Source of the DNA: Microvirga thermotolerans
GTDB taxonomy: Bacteria > Pseudomonadota > Alphaproteobacteria > Rhizobiales > Beijerinckiaceae
Direction: 5' to 3'
Assembly (NCBI RefSeq): GCF_009363855.1
Contig: NZ_CP045423.1
Span: 2,262,001-2,326,000, forward strand
Length of the DNA stretch: 64,000 nt
The notes beneath the pieces were generated by a model. The model was given only the letters and a program-made list of their open reading frames with translations, did no database searches and was not told the DNA's origin. A program made the translations under genes and the position numbers. Every line of letters begins with the position of its first letter. The first letter of the stretch is position 1. Positions 42,070-49,473 of this stretch are shown here, one piece after another.

Positions 42070-42136
42070 GCATCACCGGCCTATTCTGCCCCCACGGGCC
42101 GGTCCCTCAAAGGCTCCCGAAAGGGGCCTTTTTTTT
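42070..42136 (+). ncRNA. Candidate small RNA, about 65 nucleotides
   Basis: This gene-free segment starts right after an EcfG-type promoter, contains a CCGGCC/GGCCGG hairpin (42077-42082, 42097-42102) and ends in a strong intrinsic terminator (42109-42136). No protein frame with a ribosome site fits inside, and the rnr start is 166 bases further on. The arrangement promoter-hairpin-terminator is that of an sRNA. The alternative is a transcription attenuator in a long rnr leader. I cannot match it to a named alpha-proteobacterial sRNA family. Confidence 0.5.
42109..42136 (+). terminator. Intrinsic terminator of the candidate sRNA
   Basis: AAAGGC (42109-42114) pairs with GCCTTT, and CCC with GGG, across one bulged T and a GAAA tetraloop; eight T residues follow (42129-42136). 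The T-run sets the direction as plus strand, yet no plus-strand protein gene lies between parE and this point. Confidence 0.85.
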
Positions 42137-42232
42137 GCCCTGCCGCGCCCCTTCCGGATCCGAAACCCCGCCTCGCGCGTCGTCATGGGCAGGGCCGAGC
42201 TTGCGCCTATGCGGAACCGGAGCCCGCGTTCT

Positions 42233-42262
42233 GGGGCCGGCGCTCTAGCCGAGGCCGGCCCC
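42233..42262. promoter_or_regulatory. GC hairpin in the rnr leader
   Basis: GGGGCCGGC (42233-42241) and GCCGGCCCC (42254-42262), a 9-bp perfect stem 40 bases before the rnr start. It could act on rnr mRNA stability or translation. Confidence 0.4.
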
Positions 42263-42302
42263 GCGTGCCACAAGAACCCTATGACTGCGAAGAGTTATCT
42301 CC

Positions 42303-44621
42303 TTGGCTAAGCGCTCCAAACCGTCTCCCGCGCCCCTCCCCTCCCGCGAGGAGGTGATCGCCTTCATCGCCAGCGCCCACGGCAAGGTCGGCAAGCGGGA
42401 GATCGCCCGCGCCTTCAACGTGCAGGGCGGCGACCGGATCTGGCTCAAGCAACTCCTGAAGGATCTGGAGATCGAAGGCGTCGTCGACCGGCGCGGCAAG
42501 ACCGTCCACAAGGCGGGCCAGCTCCCCCCCGTGGTCCTCGCCGACATCAAGCGCCGGGACCGGGACGGGGAGCTGGTGGCCGAGCCGACGGAGTGGGACG
42601 AGGAGGAGCACGGCCCGGTCCCGACCATCGTCATCGTCCCGCCCCGCAAGCCGCGCCCGGGCATGCCCGTTGCCGGCGTCGGCGACCGGGCGCTCCTGCG
42701 GGTCGACCCGCTGAAGCCCGGAGACATCCACCGCTATGCGGGCCGGGTGACGAAGATCGTCGCGAAGAAGCAGGCACAGGTCCTCGGCATCTTCCGCGCG
42801 CTGCCGGAGGGCGGCGGCCGCCTCGTCCCCGTGGACAAGAAGGCCCGCGACCAGGAGCTCCCGATCCGGCCCGGCGACGAGGCCGAGGCCCTCGACGGCG
42901 ATCTCGTCTCCGCCTCCATAGTGAAGCACGGCCGGTTCGGGCTGCCCCACGCGAAGGTCAGGGAGCGGCTCGGGTCCGTAAAGTCGGAGAAGGCCGTCAG
43001 CCTCATCGCGATCCATGCGCACAACATCCCGAACGAATTTTCCAAGGAGGCCCTGGCGGAGGCGGAACGGGCACAGCCCGTCGCCCTGGACGGGCGCGAG
43101 GACTGGCGCGACGTTCCCCTCGTCACCATCGACCCGCCCGATGCGAAGGACCACGACGACGCGGTCCACGCGGTCCGGGACGAGGACCCTCACAATGCGG
43201 GCGGCTTCATCGTCACCGTCGCCATCGCCGACGTGGCGGCCTATGTACGGCCCGGCTCCGCCCTCGACCGGGAAGCCTTGGAGCGGGGCAATTCGGTCTA
43301 TTTCCCGGACCGGGTCGTGCCCATGCTGCCGGAGCGGATTTCCAACGACCTCTGTTCCCTGCGCCCGCACCAGCCCCGCCCTGCCCTCGCCGTCCGGATG
43401 GTGCTCGGCCCCGACGGGCGCAAGAAGAGCCACAGCTTCCACCGGGTCATGATGCGCTCCGCAGCAAAGCTGTCCTACAGCCAGGCGCAGGCGGCTATCG
43501 ACGGCCGGCCCGACGAGATCACCGGCCCCATCCTCGATCCGATCCTCAGGCCCCTCTGGGCCGCCTACGAGACCGCGAAGAAGGCCCGCGACGTCCGCGA
43601 GCCGCTTTTCCTCGACCTGCCGGAGCGCAAGATCGTGCTCAAGCCCGACGGCACCGTCGACAGGGTCTTCGTGCCCGAGCGGCTGGAGGCCCATCGGCTC
43701 ATCGAGGAGTTCATGATCCTGGCGAACGTCGCCGCAGCGGAGACCCTGGAGAAGGCCCAGTCGGACCTGATCTATCGCGTCCACGACGAGCCTTCCCTTG
43801 AGAAGATGCGGGCACTGAGCGAGGTTCTGGCCTCCATCGGCCTCAAGCTCCCCGCCCAGGGCGCCCTGAGGCCGGAGCTGTTCAACCGGATCCTGCGCGG
43901 CGTCGAAGGGTCCGAGCACCAGCTCTTCATCAACGAGGTGGTGCTGCGCTCCCAGTCCCAGGCGGAATACTCCGCCGAGAACTACGGCCATTTCGGCCTG
44001 AACCTGAGGCGCTACGCCCACTTCACCTCCCCGATCCGCCGCTATGCGGACCTCGTCGTGCACCGGGCGCTCATCCGCGCCCTCAGGCTGGGGAGCGACG
44101 GCCTGCCGGCGGACACGACCCGGGCGGAGCTGATCGAGATCAGCGCGCGGATTTCCGCGGCGGAGCGGCGAGCCATGGCCGCGGAGCGTGAGACAATCGA
44201 CCGCCTGATCGCCCACTTCCTCGCCGACCGGATCGGCGCCACATTCGAGGGGCAGATCTCCGGCGTCACCAAGGCCGGCCTCTTCATCAAGCTCAACGAG
44301 ACCGGCGCGGACGGTTTCGTCCCCGCCGGCACCATCGGCGCCGATTATTACCGCTACGACGAGAGGACCCACTCCCTCCGCGGCGAGCGGACCGGCGAGA
44401 CCTATCGCCTCGGCGACCGGGTGCGCGTCAAGCTGGTGGAGGCCGCCCCCGTCGCCGGGGCCCTGCGCTTCGAGCTTTTGTCCGAGGGGCGCTACAGCCA
44501 CCGTCCCGCGGGCGGCGCGAAGGCGCGCGGAGGCAAGGCCTCGAAGGCCGCCAAGAAGACGGAGAAGCCCGGGCGCCGCGCCGCGCCCAAGGTGAGGGTG
44601 AAACGGCGCGGACGCGCCTGA
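42303..44621 (+). CDS. rnr: Ribonuclease R
   Basis: A 772-residue processive 3'-5' exoribonuclease able to degrade structured RNA. An N-terminal winged-helix and two cold-shock OB domains (to about 240) precede the RNB domain with the catalytic acidic motif TIDPPDAKDHDDAVH near 277. A C-terminal S1 domain (FEGQISGVTKAGLF near 650) and a Lys/Arg-rich tail follow. The start is TTG at 42303; no in-frame ATG or GTG lies between it and the upstream stop codon. A 9-codon ATG frame (42281-42310) overlaps the start. The order topA ... rnr-DUF983-NUDIX-rpmG fits Hyphomicrobiales. Confidence 0.95.
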   Translation: MAKRSKPSPAPLPSREEVIAFIASAHGKVGKREIARAFNVQGGDRIWLKQLLKDLEIEGVVDRRGKTVHKAGQLPPVVLADIKRRDRDGELVAEPTEWDEEEHGPVPTIVIVPPRKPRPGMPVAGVGDRALLRVDPLKPGDIHRYAGRVTKIVAKKQAQVLGIFRALPEGGGRLVPVDKKARDQELPIRPGDEAEALDGDLVSASIVKHGRFGLPHAKVRERLGSVKSEKAVSLIAIHAHNIPNEFSKEALAEAERAQPVALDGREDWRDVPLVTIDPPDAKDHDDAVHAVRDEDPHNAGGFIVTVAIADVAAYVRPGSALDREALERGNSVYFPDRVVPMLPERISNDLCSLRPHQPRPALAVRMVLGPDGRKKSHSFHRVMMRSAAKLSYSQAQAAIDGRPDEITGPILDPILRPLWAAYETAKKARDVREPLFLDLPERKIVLKPDGTVDRVFVPERLEAHRLIEEFMILANVAAAETLEKAQSDLIYRVHDEPSLEKMRALSEVLASIGLKLPAQGALRPELFNRILRGVEGSEHQLFINEVVLRSQSQAEYSAENYGHFGLNLRRYAHFTSPIRRYADLVVHRALIRALRLGSDGLPADTTRAELIEISARISAAERRAMAAERETIDRLIAHFLADRIGATFEGQISGVTKAGLFIKLNETGADGFVPAGTIGADYYRYDERTHSLRGERTGETYRLGDRVRVKLVEAAPVAGALRFELLSEGRYSHRPAGGAKARGGKASKAAKKTEKPGRRAAPKVRVKRRGRA

Positions 44622-44635
44622 TCCGAGGAAGCACG

Positions 44636-45109
44636 ATGGATTCCTTCCCACAGCCTGTCCGGCCCGCGGCGGTCGGGCGCATCGAGGCCATGAAGCGCGG
44701 CTTCAGCTGCCGCTGCCCCGCCTGCGGACAGGGACGGCTCTTCCGCGGCTTCCTCAAGGTCGTGGATTCCTGCGAAGCCTGCGGCGTGGAAATGCACCAT
44801 CACCGGGCCGACGACCTTCCCCCCTACGTGGTCATGTTCATCGTCGGCCACCTCGTCGGCTACGGGATCCTGATGTCGGAAACCCGCTTCGAGTGGCCCC
44901 TGTGGGTGCATCTCGCCGTATGGCCCGCCCTGACGCTCGCCCTCTGCCTTCTCCTCATGCAACCCGTCAAGGGTGCTGTCGTCGGGCTGCAATACGCGCT
45001 AGGCATGCATGGATTCGGCACGGCCCGCGCCCGCGCGGCCAGGACAGGGGAGATCGAGCGTGACGGCGATGCTGGAGCAGATGAATCGCCGCGCCTTGGA
45101 GGCGCGTGA
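44636..45109 (+). CDS. DUF983 zinc-ribbon membrane protein
   Basis: A 157-residue protein with two CxxC knuckles (CRCPACGQG near 22-30 and CEACGVEMH near 43) forming a zinc ribbon, followed by two transmembrane helices (YVVMFIVGHLVGYGIL and LWVHLAVWPALTLALCLLLM). The RADDLPPYVVMFIVGH stretch is the family hallmark. Function is unknown in the whole family. It is placed 14 bases after rnr and overlaps the NUDIX gene by 50 bases, so the three are probably translated from one message. Confidence 0.88.
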   Translation: MDSFPQPVRPAAVGRIEAMKRGFSCRCPACGQGRLFRGFLKVVDSCEACGVEMHHHRADDLPPYVVMFIVGHLVGYGILMSETRFEWPLWVHLAVWPALTLALCLLLMQPVKGAVVGLQYALGMHGFGTARARAARTGEIERDGDAGADESPRLGGA

Positions 45110-45803
45110 CCCGGCCTACGCGAAGGTCGTTCCCCGGGACGCGGCCACCCTCATCATCGTGGACCGCAAGGGACGCCAGCCGAAGGTGCTCATGGGGCGC
45201 CGCCATGCCTCGCACCGGTTCATGCCGGGCGTGTTCGTCTTCCCCGGCGGGCGCATCGAGGCGGGCGACCGGTCCATGTCCGTCGCAGGCACCCTTCACC
45301 CCCGGGCGGAGCAGTCCCTGATGGCGCGGGTCTCGCGCCCCTCGGCGCAGCGCTGCCGCGCACTGGCGCTCGCCGCGATCCGCGAGACCTTCGAGGAGAC
45401 GGGCATCCTTCTCGGCACGAAGGAATACGGGCCGCCCGAGCGGGTCCCCGAGGGCACCTGGGCGGCCTTCCGGGATCGGGGCGTCCTCCCCGATCTCGAG
45501 GCGCTCCAGGTGGTGGCGCGGGCCATCACCCCGCCCCGGCAGGTGAGGCGCTTCGACACCCGGTTCTTCGCCGTCGACCGGACGGCCATCGCCGACGAGA
45601 TCGAAGGGGTCATCGGCCCCGAATCCGAGCTCGTGGAGACGGCCTGGGTCACCCTGGAGCGGGCGAAGAGCCTCGACCTGATCCCGATCACGAAAGTGAT
45701 CCTGGAGGAGCTTGAGGCCCGGATCGCGCAGGGATTCGCCCACGAACTGCCGGTTCCCTTCTACTACCAGAAGCGCGGCCGCTTCATGCGGGAGGAAATC
45801 TAG
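45060..45803 (+). CDS. NUDIX hydrolase, NUDT19-like
   Basis: A 247-residue pyrophosphatase domain protein. The Nudix box is split: FVFPGGRIEAGD near residue 63 and the helix AAIRETFEETGILLG near 113 are about 50 residues apart, with an insert between, as in NUDT19/NUDT7-like acyl-CoA hydrolases. The catalytic REtxEExG Glu residues are intact. The GTG start at 45060 has GGGGAG seven bases upstream and lies inside the DUF983 gene; other starts (ATG 45069, 45081) are possible. A CoA-ester or dinucleotide substrate is inference from the subfamily. Confidence 0.85.
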   Translation: MTAMLEQMNRRALEARDPAYAKVVPRDAATLIIVDRKGRQPKVLMGRRHASHRFMPGVFVFPGGRIEAGDRSMSVAGTLHPRAEQSLMARVSRPSAQRCRALALAAIRETFEETGILLGTKEYGPPERVPEGTWAAFRDRGVLPDLEALQVVARAITPPRQVRRFDTRFFAVDRTAIADEIEGVIGPESELVETAWVTLERAKSLDLIPITKVILEELEARIAQGFAHELPVPFYYQKRGRFMREEI

Positions 45804-45953
45804 GGGAATTCCCGGCCCGACGCCGGAAACCCTTGACGGGAGAGGCGCAATCGGGCATGGAGCGGAAGGATTTTCTCGGCCGGGCTCGCCCGGCCTTTGC
45901 GTTTCGGCCAGGATTCATCCCGCCGAAGCACCGGACTTATACGAGGTTTGACC

Positions 45954-46121
45954 ATGGCCAAAGCCGCAACCATCAAAGTGAAGCTCGTCTCCACCGCCGA
46001 CACGGGCTACTTCTACGTGACGAAGAAGAACTCGCGCACGATGACCGACAAGCTCTCCATGAAGAAGTACGACCCGGTCGCGAAGAAGCACGTCGAGTTC
46101 AAGGAAGCCAAGATTAAGTAA
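45954..46121 (+). CDS. rpmG: 50S ribosomal protein L33
   Basis: A 55-residue ribosomal protein, the usual size, with the L33 pattern [19 protein letters not shown] and C-terminal [19 protein letters not shown]. No CxxC pairs are present, so it is the zinc-independent (C-minus) form. The 150-base gap upstream holds a TTGACG box near 45833 but no clear -10. A strong terminator follows at 46150-46180. Confidence 0.98.
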   Translation: MAKAATIKVKLVSTADTGYFYVTKKNSRTMTDKLSMKKYDPVAKKHVEFKEAKIK

Positions 46122-46149
46122 GCTCCTCTTCGGACTTGCACGGAATGCG

Positions 46150-46180
46150 AAAACCGCCCCGTTTCGGGCGGTTTTTCTTT
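46150..46180. terminator. Intrinsic terminator after rpmG
   Basis: A 10-bp stem (46150-46159 with 46166-46175), A-rich on one side and T-rich on the other, followed by TTTTTCTTTT. It serves rpmG and probably the convergent EamA gene. Confidence 0.92.
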
Positions 46181-46211
46181 TGCCGCCGGCCAGGAACCAC
46201 GCCGGGGCGGC

Positions 46212-47147
46212 TCAGGGCCTCCCGCGGCCGGGGAGAAGGCGGACGAGGTCGAAGGCGGTGAGGAGGCCGAGGGTGCAGGTGGCGATGCCCAGAACCTCCA
46301 GGAGGCTCGGCCATTCCCCGAGCAGCGGAATCGCCAGCAGCAGGGCGCCGGACGGGACCAGGGCCGGGAAGAGCGCCGCCTCCCCCGCCCCGAGCCGCGA
46401 AACCGCCTTGGCGATGGCCACCGTCGCCAGGCAGCCGCCGAGAACGCCCTGGAAGAACGCCTGGGCGAGCCAGGATTCCGGCGCGGCCGCGCCGCGCCCC
46501 TCCCCCAGCAGGAACAGCGGCAGGAAGAACAGCGCGGAGAGCATCGAGACCTGACCGATGCCGACCACCGGGTCGACCTTCCAGCGGCCGAGAAGGTAGG
46601 TGAAGGTCCCCCAGAGGGTGCCGGCGACCGCGAAGCAGAGATCCCCGAGCCAGACGCCGCCCGGAGCCTCCGGTCCCCGGCCCGCCTGGTCCGCGGCGAT
46701 CAGCGACAATCCGGCCATCAGGACCGCCATTCCCACGAGCCGCAGGACCGGCGGTCGGCGGCCGTCGAGCTTCCAGGCGAGCGCGTTCGCGCTGACCATG
46801 GTCGCTCCGGACGTCAGGACCACCGCATGGGAGAGAGGAGCGAGCCCGAAGGCCGTGTTGATGAGGAGACCGAAAAAGGGCCCGGCCAGAACGGTAAGGG
46901 ACAGGACGCGGCCCCAGCCGAGCCCATGGCCGCGCCCGCGCAGCAGCACGAGAGGTGCGAGGATCGAAGCGGCCACGCCGAAGCGAAGCATCGACATGTC
47001 CACCGGCGTGAGGCCGTCCATGCGCCCGAGGCGGGATCCCACGTTGTACCCGGTCCAGGCGAGGGCCGCGGTCAGGCCCCAGAGGATCCCGATGGCGAGC
47101 GAGGCCCAGTTCCTCGCCTGAACGCGGTTGGTCGGAGCCGGTGGCAT
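46212..47147 (-). CDS. EamA/DMT-family transporter
   Basis: A 311-residue inner-membrane protein with about ten helices in two EamA repeats (drug/metabolite transporter superfamily). The first repeat ends near residue 150, and the second contains the conserved GEAALFPALVPSGALLLAIPLLGEWPS region with the Pro and Glu typical of EamA. It has GAAGG nine bases before the ATG. It is last in the minus-strand block, 121 bases after the metallo-beta-lactamase-fold gene, with a hairpin between, so it may not belong to the IclR regulon. Substrate unknown. Confidence 0.88.
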   Translation of the reverse strand: MPPAPTNRVQARNWASLAIGILWGLTAALAWTGYNVGSRLGRMDGLTPVDMSMLRFGVAASILAPLVLLRGRGHGLGWGRVLSLTVLAGPFFGLLINTAFGLAPLSHAVVLTSGATMVSANALAWKLDGRRPPVLRLVGMAVLMAGLSLIAADQAGRGPEAPGGVWLGDLCFAVAGTLWGTFTYLLGRWKVDPVVGIGQVSMLSALFFLPLFLLGEGRGAAAPESWLAQAFFQGVLGGCLATVAIAKAVSRLGAGEAALFPALVPSGALLLAIPLLGEWPSLLEVLGIATCTLGLLTAFDLVRLLPGRGRP

Positions 47148-47211
47148 GCGTCGAGACCTTCAGGCTGGGACTGCGTGCGGCCCCGCCGGGGACCGGACCA
47201 TGAGCGGACCG

Positions 47212-47228
47212 GGCGGCCGGAGGCCGCC
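47212..47228 (-). terminator. Hairpin after the MBL-fold gene
   Basis: GGCGGCC and GGCCGCC arms with a 3-base loop, 40 bases after the MBL-fold stop. No T-run. It may mark the end of the catabolic operon. Confidence 0.35.
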
Positions 47229-47268
47229 TCGGGAGACATCCGGCGCCAGGGCGTTCGGGAGCGTCCCC

Positions 47269-48231
47269 TCAGCCCTGCAGCGCGGCCCACATTTCGCGGT
47301 CGCGCTGGGCGGTCCAGATGACGGGATGGTCGATGCCGGAGGCCTCGTCGAAGGCACGGGACACGTTGAAGGGCAGGCAGTGCTCGTAGATGGCGAAGGC
47401 GCCGAACTTCGGGTCCATCGCCTCGCGCACCGCGGCGAAGGTCTCCTTCAGCGAGCGGCCGCGGGCGACGGACAGCTCGGCGGCGCCGTAGAGGCTCGTC
47501 ACGAAGTCGCGGGTCATGGCGACGGCCTCGCGCACCGGGCGGCGGCCCTGCAGCGCGTCGCCGCGGCCCGGGGCGATCGCCTTGGGGTCGAAGCCCAGGA
47601 TCGCATCGAGCGTGCGCGGCCAGGCGCGCAGATGCGCGTCGCCGCAATAGCAGGCGGAATGGTACTCCACGAGGTCGCCGGTGAACATCACCTCCGCGTC
47701 CGGCACCCAGGCGACGATGTCGCCCGCCGTGTGCCCGGCGCCGAGATGCATCAGCCTCACCTCGCGCCGGCCGAGGAACACCGACAGGCTGCGCTCGAAG
47801 GTCAGGGTCGGCCAGGTGAGGCCTTCGGGAATGCTGCTGGCGCCGCGGAAGAGGCGCGGGAAGCGGCCGATCTCCGACTCCTTGTCCTGCTGGCCCCGCT
47901 CGACGATGAGATCGTAGGTGGCCCGGGAGGCGAGGATGCCCTGCGCGTTGTAGGCGGAGGCGCCCAGCACCCGCACCGCGTGATAGTGCGAGAGCACCAC
48001 GTACTTGATCGGCTTGTCGGTGACGCGGCGCACCCGCGCGATCACGTCCTCCGCCATGGCGGGGGTGGCCTGGGTGTCGATCACCATGCAGCTGTCGTCG
48101 CCGACGATCACGCCGGTGTTCGGGTCGCCCTCCGCCGTGTAGGCGTAAAGACCCGGCCCGATCTCCGTAAACGACACCCTCTTCTCCGAAAGATCTCCCG
48201 TCGACGCAAAGGCTTTGGCTGTCATCGTCAT
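47269..48231 (-). CDS. Metallo-beta-lactamase-fold hydrolase with degenerate metal motif
   Basis: A 320-residue MBL-fold protein, the last gene of the catabolic cluster. Where the superfamily has HxHxDH it has His82-Tyr-His84-Ala-Val86-Arg87, so the Asp and third His of the second metal site are absent. Later ligands remain plausible (GAGHTAGD, TGDLVEYHSA). I recall close relatives that also read HYHAVRVLGA, so this is a subfamily trait, not a random loss. It may bind one metal or none. The ATG at 48231 overlaps the reductase stop (ATGA), a sign of coupled translation. It could open a lactone or cleave an ester or diketone; this is unproven. Confidence 0.8.
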   Translation of the reverse strand: MTMTAKAFASTGDLSEKRVSFTEIGPGLYAYTAEGDPNTGVIVGDDSCMVIDTQATPAMAEDVIARVRRVTDKPIKYVVLSHYHAVRVLGASAYNAQGILASRATYDLIVERGQQDKESEIGRFPRLFRGASSIPEGLTWPTLTFERSLSVFLGRREVRLMHLGAGHTAGDIVAWVPDAEVMFTGDLVEYHSACYCGDAHLRAWPRTLDAILGFDPKAIAPGRGDALQGRRPVREAVAMTRDFVTSLYGAAELSVARGRSLKETFAAVREAMDPKFGAFAIYEHCLPFNVSRAFDEASGIDHPVIWTAQRDREMWAALQG

Positions 48232-49433
48232 GCTTCTCCCATCTGACGGCGCACGCCCGTAAGGCTTTCGAGGGCGCCGTCCCTGTGCTTCAGTTTTTCC
48301 ATGAGGGGCGCCCGCTTCGCGAGCCAGGGCCCATGCTGGACCGGCCACCCCTCGAACCCGAGGTCGTAGCCCAGCGCATGGGCCGCGTGATGCGCCCAGT
48401 AGGGATCGTAGAGCGCCTGGCGCCCGACGGCGATCAGGTCGGCCCCGCCCTCTTCCAGGATCGATTCCGCCTGCGGCCCGTCGAGGATCACGCCGACTGC
48501 CTGCGTCATCACCTCCGCCTCGCGGCGGATGCGCTCCGAGAACGGCACCTGGAAGCCGAGCCCGCGCGGGACGTTCATGTTGCGCGTCTCGTCCGACAGC
48601 CCGCCGGACGAACAGTCGATCACGTCGACGCCCACGGCCTTCAGCTCGCGGGCGAGGACGACCGAATCGTCCAGCCCCCAGCCGTCGGCCGTTCCGTCCA
48701 CGGCCGAGATGCGCACGAAGAGCGGCTTGCCCTCCGGCCAGACCGCCCGCACGTCGCGCGCGATCTCGATGGCGAGGCGCATGCGGTTCTCGCGCGAGCC
48801 GCCATAGGCGTCGTCGCGAAGGTTCGCGTGGGGCGAGAGGAACGAGGCCACCAGATAGCCGTGTCCGAAATGCAGCTCCAGCACGTCGAAACCAGCCCGG
48901 TCCGCCCGCTCGGCGGCGGCGGCGAACATCCGCCGGATCTCCGCGATCCCCTCACGATCGAGGGCGTCCGGCACCGACCACTCCGGCCCGGCGGCGACGG
49001 CGCTCGGGCCGACGCGCCGCCACGGCTCGCCCGTGGCACGGAGCTGCTCCACGGTGAGCGCACGGCCGCCCTCCCACAGGGCCTGCGAGCCCGCCTTGCG
49101 CCCCGCATGGGCGAGCTGCACGCCGATGGCGGCGCCGTTCGCATGCACGAAGTCGACAATGCTCTTGAAGGGGGCAACCTGCGCGTCCGACCAGAGGCCG
49201 ACGTCGCGGATGCCGATGCGCGCGCCTGGCTCGACCGCGGTGCTTTCGACGAAGATCAGCCCCGCCCCGCCCAGGGCGAACTTTCCGAGATGAACCAGAT
49301 GCCAGGCACCGGCCACTCCGCCGGGCTCGGCGGAATGCTGGCACATGGGCGAGACGACGACCCGGTTCTTCAGCGTCACGTCCCGGACCGTCAGGGGCGT
49401 GAACAGGCGCGGGGGTCCATGGTCGGGACTCAT
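48228..49433 (-). CDS. Old Yellow Enzyme-type NADH:flavin oxidoreductase (YqjM-like)
   Basis: A 401-residue FMN-dependent TIM-barrel ene-reductase. The YqjM/NamA signature is present: VVVSPMCQHSAEP with the redox-tuning Cys near residue 29, HAGRKA near 105 and the substrate-binding His pair in LHFGHGYLVASFLSPHAN near 192. The C-terminal half has the FMN phosphate loop near LIAVGRQALYDPYWAHHAA. Such enzymes reduce activated C=C bonds of enones. GGGAGG six bases before the ATG at 49433 decides the start; upstream in-frame ATGs lack one. It follows the flavin dehydrogenase by 40 bases and overlaps the MBL-fold gene. Confidence 0.93.
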   Translation of the reverse strand: MSPDHGPPRLFTPLTVRDVTLKNRVVVSPMCQHSAEPGGVAGAWHLVHLGKFALGGAGLIFVESTAVEPGARIGIRDVGLWSDAQVAPFKSIVDFVHANGAAIGVQLAHAGRKAGSQALWEGGRALTVEQLRATGEPWRRVGPSAVAAGPEWSVPDALDREGIAEIRRMFAAAAERADRAGFDVLELHFGHGYLVASFLSPHANLRDDAYGGSRENRMRLAIEIARDVRAVWPEGKPLFVRISAVDGTADGWGLDDSVVLARELKAVGVDVIDCSSGGLSDETRNMNVPRGLGFQVPFSERIRREAEVMTQAVGVILDGPQAESILEEGGADLIAVGRQALYDPYWAHHAAHALGYDLGFEGWPVQHGPWLAKRAPLMEKLKHRDGALESLTGVRRQMGEA

Positions 49434-49473
49434 CGCTCGCCTCCCGACGGGGCTTGGTCCGATGCCATCGCCG

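Noticed and set aside
41874-42302. Open frames of about 110 codons in the parE-rnr gap
   Set aside because: They cross the intrinsic terminator and the EcfG-like promoter, lack ribosome sites and are compositionally poor; a small RNA explains the signals better.
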